Positions 22,247 through 34,362 of a stretch of 64,000 nt of DNA are shown here, piece by piece. The position numbers were made by a program, and so were the translations under genes. How positions within the stretch are numbered: position 1 is the stretch's first letter; every line of letters begins with the position of its first letter. The DNA is from Bolinopsis microptera (taxonomy: Eukaryota > Ctenophora > Tentaculata > Lobata > Bolinopsidae): the NCBI RefSeq assembly GCF_026151205.1, contig NC_087082.1, positions 2,694,001 through 2,758,000 on the forward strand, written 5' to 3'. Below the pieces are notes generated by a model. That model worked only from the letters and a program-made list of their open reading frames with translations. It ran no database searches and was not told where the DNA came from.

Positions 22247-24674
22247 ATGGACATAAAACTTGCTGCTTCTCGACTCTATGATGACGAGGTGATTGTTGAG
22301 AATTCTCTAATAAACCGGGGGATTTTCCCCAAAAATTACCATTTTGTCAACTTCATTGCCTGGTTGTACCTAAATCTTTTATGGGATCACAAATTTCGGC
22401 TGTTTTAGAATATTGAGTTAGGCCTTAAAATATAAAATGCTGACATTTATAACTTTCGCAGAATTTCTGTCACAGTTGTTAAAGTAAATCAATCTAACAC
22501 TTTACATCTAACATCTAGACAACATTAATTTATTAACTTAATTAAATAAACAATATTAACATTAAATTATTAATCATTTACTTCTATGGTAGAAGGCCAA
22601 CAGAAACACAGAAACCTCTACTGAACTGAAAACACTGCGTGGTAACATCATGGCTATTCTCAATAAGATAACACCAGACAACTTCAAAGTGCTGAGTGTA
22701 GAGATGTTAGAACTGAATATAGATAACAAGGAGAAAGTTGGAATTGCAGTGGAGATGATATTTGAGAAAGCTGTGTTGGAGCCCATATACCATCAGACTT
22801 ATGGTAACCTTTGTAAGGTAACTTTCTGTCAGACCATTAGAGATTTGACAGTATCGGTACCTTTCCTGTACCCACTAAATTGTCAGTTTACAGCGTAGAT
22901 TTCCTGATAGCTTTACTTAACACTGATGCAAACTTTGCACTATTCAATGTACTTTCTGATCAGGTAATGGGCGCGATGAAGACCCCAGAGGAACAAACCA
23001 CCAAATTGTCTCCCTTTAGCAAGGCACTTCTCAGAAAATGCCAAATCGAGTTTTTCAGGGTGGATAATCATGAATATAAACTTAACAAGCAGATGGGAGA
23101 ACTACACTTGCAAGGTTAGTTTCTAACCCATTTTAACGAAGTTATTTTTTCCTTTTCACCCTTTTGAAAAAAGGCAATAGTGAAAGGTTACGAATGGAGG
23201 TTTTTGCAGTAAAACGTGGATTTTGGAGAACGAGATAGGTGGGTTTAAATATGTCGTGTGTCCTTCCTTCCTTCCTTCCGTTCGTTACCATGCAACGAAA
23301 AAGTTGGGCGCGCGCGAGGATTGCTTGCGGAGATGTGATGTATAGATAGCCTGTGATCTATGAATGCGCGGCGCGACTGTGTTTTAATGTATATGATGCA
23401 TGTAATGTATAATATTACTATTAGGTAATACGCCCAATTTGTACGTGGCACGCGTAGTGTATTGATGTGTACACGAGTATAGTTTAAATTTGCTGATAAT
23501 TTCTTGAATTACAGATACAAGTTAAGTTCTACGGCAATTGAACTGAATTTCAAGTGTTTCCCGTATTTGATGCATAATTTATCAATATTATTATCATGAA
23601 GATTGAAGTGAGCTGATTGGAGCTTATACTTAAATTTATAGTAAATGTTAAATGGAAATCTAGCGTCCGCCAAAACGAAACAACGGGCGCAATTCTTGTT
23701 ATAATTGATTAGATCTAAGTAAGATTGTTATACTGATTATTATTTAAACAATTAAAATATTGCCGATATTAATTAATTATGTTAATTAATAAATTAATAT
23801 TATATTAATTAATTATCATTTTCAATTGCCTCCCTCAGCTGACCTAGTAGAAAATGAAAAGCAGAATCAAGGAGAAAAAGAGGACTCATTGTACAAGCGA
23901 AGTAAATTGAAGAAAAGGATGCTGGGTACGATCCAGTTTATCGGGGTACTCTTTAATATGGACTTGCTCTCAACAAAGATCATCACCCAAGTACGTCTCT
24001 TTGTTGTGAAACTTTTCATTATATTACTGCTGCCAGGTTTGTTTTGAGCATATTTTTTTTCGATTTGATTGCTGAATCCTCTGATGTCCCCATTAATTCT
24101 AACATACAATAATCATAAACATTTCATTTAGTGTTGTTTAAGTTATCTTCTGACGAAGAAGAAAGAAGGAAAACTTGGCGACGAAGTAGTCGAATGTATC
24201 TCTAAACTGTTCTCGACTGTCGGTCTCAAGCTTGAAAATGAGTGTGATGTTGAGTTTGAGAAAGGTTTCCGCGATTTCCGCGATTTGGGATCAGGTATGT
24301 GTGTTTGTGAGGCCTCGTAAAATGAAGATTTGTAAAAGTTTCATCTTTGTATCATTAATCGAACAAGGTTTATAAGATCACAGCATTTCATATTTTTATG
24401 TTAGTCCTTATCATTATAATATATTTCGTTCCTTGCTTTCTAATATCCGCTACTTCTAGATCCAACCTACGGGTCTCGAATCCGGTTCATGATACAAGAC
24501 ACAGTGGAACTTCGTCACAACAACTGGATACCTCGTCGCATTGAAGCTATGCCTCAGACAATCGAGGATATTCACAATGAATATGCGAGGGAGAAGAAGG
24601 AGAAGGAGGTGGAGGCGGAGGCCGCTACCAGATGGTGGAAATCTCAGAAGAAAAGGGAGAAAAACAGATATTGA
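22247..24674 (+). CDS. MIF4G-domain protein, eIF4G/DAP5-like (about 315 aa)
   Basis: Six exons join in consistent phase: 22247-22288, 22593-22817, 22964-23114, 23839-23990, 24132-24294 and 24460-24674 (stop). The protein reads MAILNKITPDNFKVLSVEML, then EMIFEKAVLEPIYHQTY, LLRKCQIEFF, MLGTIQFIGVLFNMDLL, CISKLFSTVGLKL and IRFMIQDTVELRHNNWIPRR. This is the MIF4G HEAT-repeat domain of eIF4G-family factors, which binds eIF4A and eIF3 (known). QDTVELR and the following W-P-R resemble DAP5 (EIF4G2). It stops right after MIF4G with a charged tail and has no MA3 or W2 domain or eIF4E-binding motif. The first exon is the least certain: an acceptor at 22233-22234 means coding exons could lie upstream. 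It could be a truncated eIF4G copy or a specialised regulator of translation. It lies between helicase copies 2 and 3 in the same direction. Confidence 0.85.
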
Positions 24675-24968
24675 TTTCGCATGAGTCAGAAGTCAGGCTG
24701 GTATACCCGAAATATTCAACCTATTGTATACTATTCATGTACGACAAACTTTGAAAGAGGTGATTTTAGAATATTCTTGTTTGAATTTAAGTTGGTATAA
24801 ATTAGAGGTTCGAGATTACAGTTCACTTCAATTTGTCCACTATCAATGAGAGGAAGCTTCAATTCCAGCCGTCCAGTTTGGTGCATTATGCTTCAAGTTA
24901 TGAGTTCTAAATTGTGATCTTGGTTAGCGAATGTGCTCCGTCCTAGAGCGTTATTGGGTTTTTTAACT

Positions 24969-24974
24969 AATAAA
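24969..24974 (+). terminator. Candidate polyadenylation signal AATAAA of the MIF4G gene
   Basis: Consensus AATAAA about 295 bp after the stop codon of the MIF4G gene, the first one on this strand that I noticed. Confidence 0.4.
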
Positions 24975-26238
24975 CTTATTTTTATGTCTAACTTATTTTG
25001 GATAGATGCAGATATTTATTAATGCGATAATATTATTTAATATCATGTTGAATTACGATTTACCATTGGTTGATGATGCGTGAAGAAGTTAATAAATTGC
25101 AATTACTAGTACGTGCTAAAACAAACTGGTAGAACTTCCTCCGTGTTACCCACATAAATTAAATAGACTTAAGTTCTGGTATGGTGGGAGATGACATTAC
25201 CGAAATTTACCGGGTAGTTAAAATTACATAATATTTCAAATCGCTGAACAAATCGCGGTGAATATGACATTAGTCTGTACTCTTAAAACATGTAATTTGA
25301 GGATACAATATGTGACTATCGGGAAAAGTTAATCGAATACGTACCTATACCTGTTATATCGAATCAATCGAAGACATTTATATCTTTATATCAATAGTTA
25401 CTGTTGTGAAATTTTTACAGTCAATCCTAAATTTTTGGAATTTGTTAAAGGGTTTGGTTTTTCTTGTTTACGTTTTAATATTTAATTATGGAACGTAACT
25501 GTTTAAAATAACATTAGTTTGCTCCTTGTGAGTTTATCGATATAATAGCAATGATATTAGATTATTCATTGTTATTTAAATTATTCAATGCAAAGGTAAA
25601 AACAGCAGTTGGTAAACAGACTTTATAGAATTATAGCTAACAGACTACTGCACGTGCTACTAACGGACTACTGCACGTGCTACTAACGGACTACTGCACG
25701 TGCTGCTACAGGGCACGTGACCATTAGATAGAAAGTGCTTGTCAGAGTGTGTGGTGTACATAGTGACCCTGACCGTGCGGAGGGTTAGGAGCACCACGGA
25801 GTGTACTTTCTAGCATTAGTAAGTTAGTACAACAGCTCAACAGTGCAAACCAATGAAGCATGCAAACCCAAGGGATCATATCTAACGGAATTGTCCACCA
25901 GTCGGAACTGTTAGCGAACGGACTGTAAAGTCTGTCAGTAGTCCTGAATTCTTATATTTCCATGATTACGATTTTGTATTTTCTTCGTGACTCGTGAAAT
26001 TCAGATCTATAAAAATTACAATAAAATATGAACCTATATCACAAAAATATGTTGGTACTTATTTATCAAAACGTAGTATTTAATTTTACCTCGCTACGTT
26101 TTGAACATTTAATCGTAATACAATGTTCCTATGATTAAAGTTTAAAAGGAGGAAAAGTTTATTTTACAAGTTATGCTTTTAGTATAGGTATTAAACATGT
26201 GGGCATTGTTATGGTAAAATAGTGTGAACTGGTAATGA
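24975..26238. other. Intergenic; putative promoter and 5' UTR of helicase copy 3
   Basis: AT-rich, without a credible coding exon. A short tandem array at 25637-25706 is followed by a less AT-rich stretch (about 25700-25930) that may be the promoter or a non-coding first exon of helicase copy 3 (inference only). Confidence 0.35.
25637..25706. repeat. Short tandem repeat, about 22-bp unit, three copies, with CACGTG core
   Basis: The phrase ACTACTGCACGTGCTACTAA occurs three times in tandem with small changes. Each copy has an E-box CACGTG, so three E-boxes lie about 500 bp upstream of the first coding exon of helicase copy 3. Confidence 0.7.
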
Positions 26239-29200
26239 ATGGATCCGGACTCTGACCAAATCGAGGACTTTCGTCCGCCAAGAGTACCTCGGAATCACGG
26301 AAAAAATACAGTCAGATCTTCTTTTGATGAGGTGATTTTTAGAATTCTGTCGTCAATTCTGTTTATGGAATAATTTATATTTATATAAATACTATCAAAT
26401 TTTATACTCGAAGCTATGGCAGATTCTGAGTGTTGCCATGCAACACAACCAGTTAAATTCTTATTTTGATATTAAAACACGGTATCAAAGTTTCCCACAT
26501 CTCGTACCAGGATTGTTATAAACAGCTCAATTTGTTTACACAGCAAAGGAAAGACAATGACTCAAGACGTGGAACAACAGGTGGTACAAGAAGTGGTATA
26601 AGAGGTGCTACGAGTGCAGTTTCCAGGGAGACAAATGTGCCCTCGTCTAGGTTAATTGATTAGTATGGTATTGATATAGTTTAACACAGGACTAATAAGA
26701 AGGTTCATCGAATGTGCGTCTGGCCAATTCAAATTCACTTATTTTGGCCAGAAAATAATATTATATCATTCGTCCTTTATGTACAATCCCTCCTAACGGC
26801 TGATATTTCATTTTCAGTAGACTGTCGAGTGGTAAGCAGAAGCATTCGCCTGGACCTAGTAGCACATCATACGCACAGTCAAAAATGAAGGTGGAGAAGC
26901 TCTCATCTTCACTTTCAGGGCTTCGTTTAAGAGACAGAATTCCCATGGTATGTATTTCGAAACTCCTTATTTTAAAGCTGAAGGATTAGAAAATATCTAT
27001 GAAGTATCGCCGTAATTGCCGCTCAGAAGGATTGCTTAATGTATAAGACATATTAGAATATATTTACAGTTACACGGGTAACCCCTCCCCCACTTCCCCC
27101 TTCAAAATTCATTCCCCAGGAGTGTTCTCCATCACGATCTTCAACAGAGATTGACACATCAGAACATAGTCTGAACTCATATTCTGGAGATAACACAGCG
27201 GATATTGTGAGTAATTTAACAGTTATAATGTCTCTTCAAATTTCATAGAAGATTCCTCAACATTTCAACTCCAATACCGAATGGTTAAGTATAATTTTAT
27301 CGTCCTTCTGCAGGTGAATCGGCCAATAAAGTTAGGATCCGGTCGCGGCTCGACTTTCTATTCGAAATGCTTATCTAATATAATGTTTTGCAATTTCAGA
27401 TATTTAGCTGCGATCCGCCTCCATATCTTCGAAGCAAAGTGAAACAAGGCTGGACACACGGAACTTTAAATGGGGCACGTCTTGAGATCTCTCTCTATGT
27501 GAAGCCCATCTTCCCCCTTCCCAAAATATATAACGCCAGAAAAGATGTGTATATTAAAAACGTTATTGTCCCAGGGTTCAACCACTTGTTAGAGCCCCTG
27601 GAGGGTGACAAGATAGAATTTAAACTGCATCCTCCCAAGTTCCAAAAACCCATCGAGAACAAGCCATCCGCCAAAAGTGCCTGTATTCTCTCTTACTGTG
27701 CTCCAAGATCGTTTATCGAATTACAATCATACTTTAGTGACACCTTAGAGAAAATAGAGAATTCCTCAACCAAGACAGAATTTATCACCTCCCTGATGTC
27801 ATCTGAGGCTATTTGGTTTTACTTCTTCAATGTAACGTGTGATGACGATCATTACTTTGAGAGGTATATTCGAAGTTTGCTGAACTTCATTTTCTCTTTA
27901 TCTGACCACATGGAAAGTTTTCCATCACGGCGAAAGGAGATTTTTGGCCTTATGCTAGAGAAAAACTTTATTGGTTCTGTAAGGGATAAGACCGTTCGGC
28001 AATCATATGAGTACATGTTTATTGAGTTGGCTGTGACCATGGAACCATTGTTTCTAAAAGATGTCATACCCTGGATTAGCAGAATTATGGAGGGTCCTCA
28101 AACTCCCTTTACGGGTATTTTATACAAGATCCTAATGAAACTTGCCGATATTGTTGACCTCAGTAATTGGAAAGAGCTTACCCAGATTCCATCCATCAAA
28201 GAGATTTTAGGTGATCCACTTGAACGAGTAAGTTATCTGAGGCCCATCCTACTTAAATCAGGATACATAGATGGAGATGATTACCTCAACGTGTATTATA
28301 GGCTCTTGAGGGCAGAATGCTTTTCTGCTGTTCAGAAAGGGATCGTTGATTTCAGAAGAGGAAAATTGGATCCTCGTGATATGGATATCTATGACAAAGT
28401 ATCTGTTGTAGACATTGACATTGATCATACGACTATTTTGTTGTCACTCAAATTCACTTCTAAAAGACCTGTGAATGATTGGAGCAAGTCTAAAAAGTTG
28501 ATGTTTGGAAATCTCCTCTGTCTGTCAATCAAAGGTGATTTCTCTGATCCTATCTGGCTGACGGTATCTGAAAGGGATGGAGGGATCCTCCAAAAGTTTA
28601 ATGTCATCGGAACAGAACTAATTTCATTTCACTGCTCGGATATAAATAGCGCTGAGATAATTCGAAAAATGCTCTTACATTCCGGTACAATGGTGATGGC
28701 AGAGAGCCCTACGTACTTCAAATCATTCCAGCATGTGCTTTCTAGTCTGAAGGTTTGTCAGATGGAAGACTTTAACCTTTACAATGAAATAGTACACGGA
28801 GATTACACTGGTCAAAAGCTAACGGAAGTGTTCACGAATTCATTATGTGATTCAAGTGACTTAGCTGGAATTCTCAAAATAATCAATTATCATGAAATGG
28901 AAGAGCATCAGCGGAATGCATTTTGGCATGCTACGAAAAGTCGATTGGGGATTATACAAGGCCCTCCAGGAACAGGAAAGACATATGTCGGAGTCAAGCT
29001 CGTGCATTTATTTCTTGAATTGCAGAAAAATCGTATACCCCATAAAGTTGTTCATCAGAATCGATCTAAAACGGAGTCAGGCGACACTAATCCCATTGAA
29101 TCTGACTCAAAACGTTCACTAACTGATAGTGACGACGAATCTGAGTTAAGCGAGAATGATTCTACGTCAAAACGTTTACTAACTGATAGTGACGACGAAT

Positions 29201-32200
29201 CTGACTTAAGCGAGAATGATTCTACATCAAAGAGTCCACCAAATAATTCTAAGTTACAAGAATTACATAATCCGCCTATCCTTGTGTTAACTTACAAAAA
29301 CCATGCACTTGATGAATTTTTGAAGCACTGTATTACATTTTGCGATGATAAAAATGACATTACTAGACTGGGAAGTCAATCTAAAGAGGAATCGTTGAAA
29401 GATTGCCAGCTTCACGTGCAAATGAAAAATGTTGACAGATTTTCTAAAATATCTACAAGAGGAATCATAGAAGAGACTGAGTCGTTGTTCGGAAAGCTTT
29501 CTATTTTATTGAGAAAACTTCAACAACAAAAAGTGTTCAACTTCACGACATTTATAACTTGCTTGTCAGCTAGCCAACTGTCGATGTTTGCTAGCAATGC
29601 TCTCAAAGTACCTTGGAGATGGAGGCCACAATGGCGTAATATACCAAATAATAACACATTGTTACGAAATTTCGCCGGATGGGAAAGAAATGATAATGAA
29701 GATCTAAAGATTCGGTTGCTCTCTCACGTCAGTGCTCTGCAAACTAGAACACCAGATCATAAACAGAAACCGTTCAATATGATGCAAAGAGTCATAAGTT
29801 GCAAGTTGCTCGATGCTTTCAGTTTTATCTGGTTACCAGATAAAGAAAATGTTAAAAAACTCACTAGACTTCAAAAAATGGGTGCTGCTTTCTTTAATGT
29901 AACATCTAAAACTGACGAATATGGACAAGATTGTTCTGCTGACGTTGCAGATATTGACATCATTGATGATCTTGACGAAGATTACGTGAATGAACAGCTA
30001 AGTCTTAGACGCTCAGCTTTTGACGAGGATGGCTACAAGCAAAATCGATCTCAAGAAAACAAATCTCAAAGACTTAACCGGCTTTCTAGAAAAATGAAAG
30101 AAAGAATGAGTTTTGTTGACAAAAAAGACTACACCTCGTCTGATTTTCCTGAAAGTTGCCAAAAAGATGAAGGCCTATTGGCCAAAGCTGATGTCTGGAA
30201 TTTATCTGAGATAGAAAAGTATGCCTTCATCTATAGTACACTGCATCTTAGCTTCGATGACATCTCAGAGGAAATGAATTTTATCCTCGAACAGATTGAT
30301 ATTCAGCAGAGAAAAAAACAATCGACTGACGAGCAGAATAAACTCATGTTTTTGAAAAATCAAAAAATTGTTGGAGCAACGATAGTTGGAGCCTCTGTCC
30401 ATCTCTCCTTAATACAGAAACTTGCTCCTAAGATTGTGATAGTGGAAGAAGCCGCCGAAGTGCTTGAACCTTGTTTAGTTGCTGTTCTTACGAAAAGTGT
30501 TGAAAAACTTATATTGATCGGAGACCACAAACAGTTAAAACCTCAAGTCGATACATACCATCTACGCAAAGAATACAATTTCCATATTTCAATGATGGAA
30601 CGTCTAGTTGGTTTAGGATTTCCTTATAAAAAGCTGGTAAGGCAAGGAAGAATGCGACCAGAATTTTCTTGTATGCTGAAAGACATTTATCCTGACTACG
30701 ATGACTTCGAAGGACTGTCAGATAAAAACGAAGTTATCGAATGTTTATCGTGCAGCATGTTTTTTTGGTCTCACGATTATCCTGAAGTAAAAGACAGGTC
30801 TGCTCGAAATCCAGGGGAAGCAAATATGGTGCTTGCTTTGGCTTTATTCTTTATTGCAAGTGGTATCCCTGAAGATGGTATAACTATACTCTGTGCATAT
30901 CTAGGACAAGTTCAGCTGGTCAGGAAAATGTATCGTGATTTGAATCCGATATCGACTCCAAGTGGAACCTCAGACAAAAAGCAAATTAATATCAGGACTA
31001 TTGATGAGTACCAAGGTGACGAAAATAGGTTTGTGATAATTTCCCTTACCAGATCGAATAACGAGCAGAACATCGGATTTCTTAAAGAAGTGGAAAGAAG
31101 ATGCGTGGCTCAGTCAAGAGCCAGATGCGGTATGTACTTCATTGGCAATGTGGGTATGTTCAAACGGAACAAAACCTGGGAATTCATCACAAACAAGATG
31201 GAAGCTTTGAAATTGATAGATAGCAAACTACCGATTTGCTGTTTCAGACATCCAAGCTATACGCGAAACGTCGTTCAAAGTCAAGATATTATGGTACAGA
31301 GAAACATTACTGACAACAACCAACTGATGTATTATGTCCAGACAAAAGATAATTGGTGCAAAGCAGTTTGTGATGTATTGTTCGAATGTTTAATAGAAGA
31401 CCATCGCTGTAAGAAGCTGTGTACACCTAGACATGATGACAGCAAATGTTTGACAGAAGTGAGCTTCACGTTTACTACATGTAAGCACGAAACGATGAAA
31501 AAGTGCCATATCAAAGATGAAGATATGAAATGCTCGGTTAAACTTACTAAAAAACTTGACTGTGGTCACAATAAAAGCGCATCTTGTCATCAGTGGTTGT
31601 ATGAAAAAGATGATATCAAATGCTACGAGACGTGTTCAGAATCCTACCAATGCATTTCTAAACATGCGTGTAATGAGATTTGTCATAGGGATCACAGCCA
31701 CTTCTCAGATAAATGCACAGCACCAGTGGAGTTCAAGTATCCTGTATGCAATCATGTTGTCCTTAACTACCAAACAGAATGTAATGACCCGAAGCCTCCT
31801 AAAGATGACCCAAAATGTAAATTTCGTCTCAAATATGAAAGCGAAAACTGTGGTCATAAACAGAGTCGCCTCTGTTCAGAATTTGAAAAATGCACTAGAC
31901 AGTGTGACAGAAATCGTCCTGACTGTGGCCATCGCTGTGCGAAAAAATGTTTCGAACCATGCATTGGAGGAAATAAAAATTGTAAATTGTGTGAGCTAGA
32001 ACACAAGAAAATCTTAGTTGCCGCTAAGGCAGCTGCTAAGATGCAATTACAGATATGCATAGAGGAAGCTTCAGACCCAGATCTCTTTTCTTTGACAAAT
32101 ATTACTGATAACACAGATGAGTTTTCAAGTGTAACAGAAAAATGTCAAGTGTTTTTCAGTTTGTATTCAAAATCGAGGGTAAAAAATATTGTGAGAGTTT

Positions 32201-33225
32201 GGAAAGTGAAATGTCCCTCCAACAATGTCAACTTCTGGGAATTTGCCAGTTATGCATTTGGTCCCCTTAAAGAGGAACTGTACAATCTTAAGCAAGGATA
32301 CTTGGACTGCTCATCTATGTTGAATAGTGGAGACCTCTTTAAACAATTTCAACATCCTAATCCAGGATATGATCCAGGATATGAGTTTACAAAGTATGCA
32401 TCCAGAAGTTTCACGTCTGATCGTAAAGAAAATAACAACCAATTTACGGTATTTATCTCAGATATCATGCTTGGAGATCGGTTAAACAAAGCAGATATAA
32501 TTAAAAACGGAGCTAAAAAGAATGGGTCCACTGCTGCACAACTGAAAGACCGCAAGAAGAACTCTGTTATTGAGACTAAGCCACATGGACCAGCATCGTA
32601 TTATGTTTACAATAGTGACCAAATTTTACCAACATACATTGTGCACTTGAGCTGTAAGAAGAAGATTGCCGGCAAAGGCCCATTAAAGGATTTAGCAGAT
32701 GGGGAACACAAATACGATTTATCATCCTTCAATCTTAGGGATCACAGTAATCCTATGTGTGATGAAATCCAAAGAGCCACTTCCCTTTACAAGGGAGACC
32801 GTTCAAAACGACCACCATACACGCAGGCCAATATGCCACCCATCAAATCTATTGGGGTTGTTGTTAATCGTAAATGCGAAAGAGAGTATGAGCAGAAGAA
32901 GGAAGAATTTAAAGACTCTAAACAAACGATTGTCGAAGTTTTTGCCTATCATGCCACAAAGCCTGAAAATGTTGCTAGTATCATCAAAAACAACCTTGAT
33001 CCTGGTAGAACACCCGTTCATGGAGCTGCATATGGTAAAGGTTGCTACTTTTCCGAACATCCCGAGTTTAGCTATGAGTATGGAAAAGAAACCATGTTTA
33101 TTTTCAAACTCCTCCTTATTGAAAATCAGTACAAGACGGTTGAACCCAACGAAAAGGGCTTCTGTCGGGAACTTGTACTGAACGATACATCACTGTTTAA
33201 ACCTCAGTATGTTTTGTACTTTTAG
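26239..33225 (+). CDS. ZNFX1-like helicase / NFX1 zinc finger / PARP fusion protein, copy 3 (complete)
   Basis: Five exons: 26239-26331, 26544-26650, 26818-26947, 27120-27206 and 27400-33225, giving about 2080 residues. All junctions are GT-AG and in phase. The start MDPDSDQIEDFRPPR is chosen because it resembles the acidic and Arg/Pro-rich start of copy 2. The first four exons encode a disordered Ser/Arg-rich leader (139 residues). In the large exon, counted from its start: Walker A GPPGTGKT at about 522, VEEAAE at about 1013, IGDHKQLKP, DEYQGDE, QSRARCG; NFX1-type fingers at about 1319-1530; PARP domain at about 1843-1941 with YHATK, HGAAYGKGCYFSEHPEF and RELVLND. An acidic tandem repeat sits between Walker A and the next helicase motif (29106-29229). 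The PARP His-Tyr-Glu positions look complete here, unlike copy 1. Likely an RNA helicase with ADP-ribosyltransferase activity in RNA surveillance or defence (inference). Confidence 0.93.
29106..29229 (+). repeat. In-frame tandem repeat (about 60 bp, two copies) encoding an acidic Ser/Asp/Glu segment
   Basis: SKR(S/L)LTDSDDESELSEND-like sequence is repeated twice in the helicase domain of copy 3, just after Walker A. Copy 1 has an unrelated Ser/Thr/Asp repeat (STDSSTDSSTEY) at the same place (about 1443-1503), and copy 2 another low-complexity stretch. The insertion site is conserved but its content is not. Confidence 0.85.
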
Positions 33226-33964
33226 CAACATCGTGATTAAAGCCTCCTACTCTCCTGTAGGACAATGCTACGATAGACAGTGAATGTAAAACTCTGATAA
33301 AATATTGTTGTTTAAAATAAGCACAGTATGCAATAATATTTCCATGTTATTATTTAGCGTTTTTATAAATCAATAAATATTGTATGCGAATTTAAAAGAT
33401 TTTCATAAGTTTTAATGATTTACCTTATTGATTACGTCATCATATTAAGATATTATTATGATGTGTTTTATGTTTCTTTTAGAAACGTGAAAATTTTCAC
33501 TGTGTGATTGATTTTTTGAGTACTCTGATTGGTTTAATCGAATCTCTAAAGAGATGCTCGATATAAAATATTTGAGTAACTGACACTACACTTTGAATTT
33601 AAACATTATATATTGTGATTTCTGTAGACTGTTTTATTTTTTATCATCAAAAAATGTTTGAAATACATAATTATTTTACTCTGTTTTCATGTTCATTGTT
33701 ACAATTTGATTAGTTCGTTCTGATAATGTTTCACTGCTTACCGAGTTACTTGAAATTTAAATATCAATATTACTGTGCTTTATGTTTTTAAAAATACCAT
33801 ATTATTATTTAAAAAGGTTTCGACTAAAAAATATTACAACAGAATCAATTAACGGTAATTAATTAATTTACCAATGAACGATAATTAATTAATTGACCAA
33901 TTAACGGTAATAAATTAACCAATTATCAGTGATTAATTAATTAATTAGCGGTAATTCTCCTCAG
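33226..33964. other. 3' flank of copy 3 and AT-rich intergenic sequence
   Basis: Contains AATAAA at 33372-33377, a candidate polyadenylation signal for helicase copy 3. At about 33845-33955 there is an AT-rich tandem repeat with the unit ATTAACGGTAATTAATTAAT, ending in a CTCCTCAG splice-acceptor-like site. Confidence 0.5.
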
Positions 33965-34362
33965 GATGCACTGATATGTCTAAAGATGACGCAATACCAC
34001 TTGGTGGAATAATTGGAATAGCTGTTGCCGGCGTTGGTCTCCTTATTGTTGCTGCTGTCATCCTCTACCTCGTCTGCAACAAGTATGCTAAAAAACAAAA
34101 AGAAAGCAGAAAGGAAGAAGTGGTTTACGCAGAAGTGGGAGATTACAGCGACAACACCGGAGCTAAGGAGTCCTCGCATTATGCAAAAGTAGAATTCAAG
34201 AAGTCGGACAAGTTCAAGAAGCAGAAAAAGAAGGCGAAAGAAGTTGAGAAAGAAAAGACGGTTCCGGTGTACGCAGAAATCAATTTCCCACCCCAGCCCC
34301 CTTCCCAACCTGATTCTCCGGAGCCGAGATACGCTAACATCAATATTCAGTCTTCCGTCTGA
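33965..34362 (+). CDS. Transmembrane exon with ITIM-like tyrosine tail (terminal exon of a receptor, or a small membrane protein)
   Basis: From ATG 33976 the frame gives 128 residues: a short outside segment, a hydrophobic helix (GGIIGIAVAGVGLLIVAAVI and following, about residues 10-33), a basic stop-transfer segment (NKYAKKQKESRK), and a charged tail. The tail has four tyrosines in the frame YAxV/I: VVYAEV, SHYAKV, VYAEI and RYANI. The first two fit the ITIM consensus (S/I/V/L)xYxx(I/V/L); the last is also a YxN Grb2-type site (known motifs). A splice acceptor (CTCCTCAG) precedes the frame, and reading from it gives (G)CTDMSK in phase 1, the phase used by extracellular modules. So it is probably the last exon of a receptor whose ectodomain exons I cannot find. 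Translation from the local ATG is the alternative. Function not known. Confidence 0.7.

Noticed and set aside
22880-23119. Start of the MIF4G exon at 22880 as a separate gene
   Set aside because: The first part lies in the intron before the CAG acceptor at 22961-22963; only 22964-23114 is exon.
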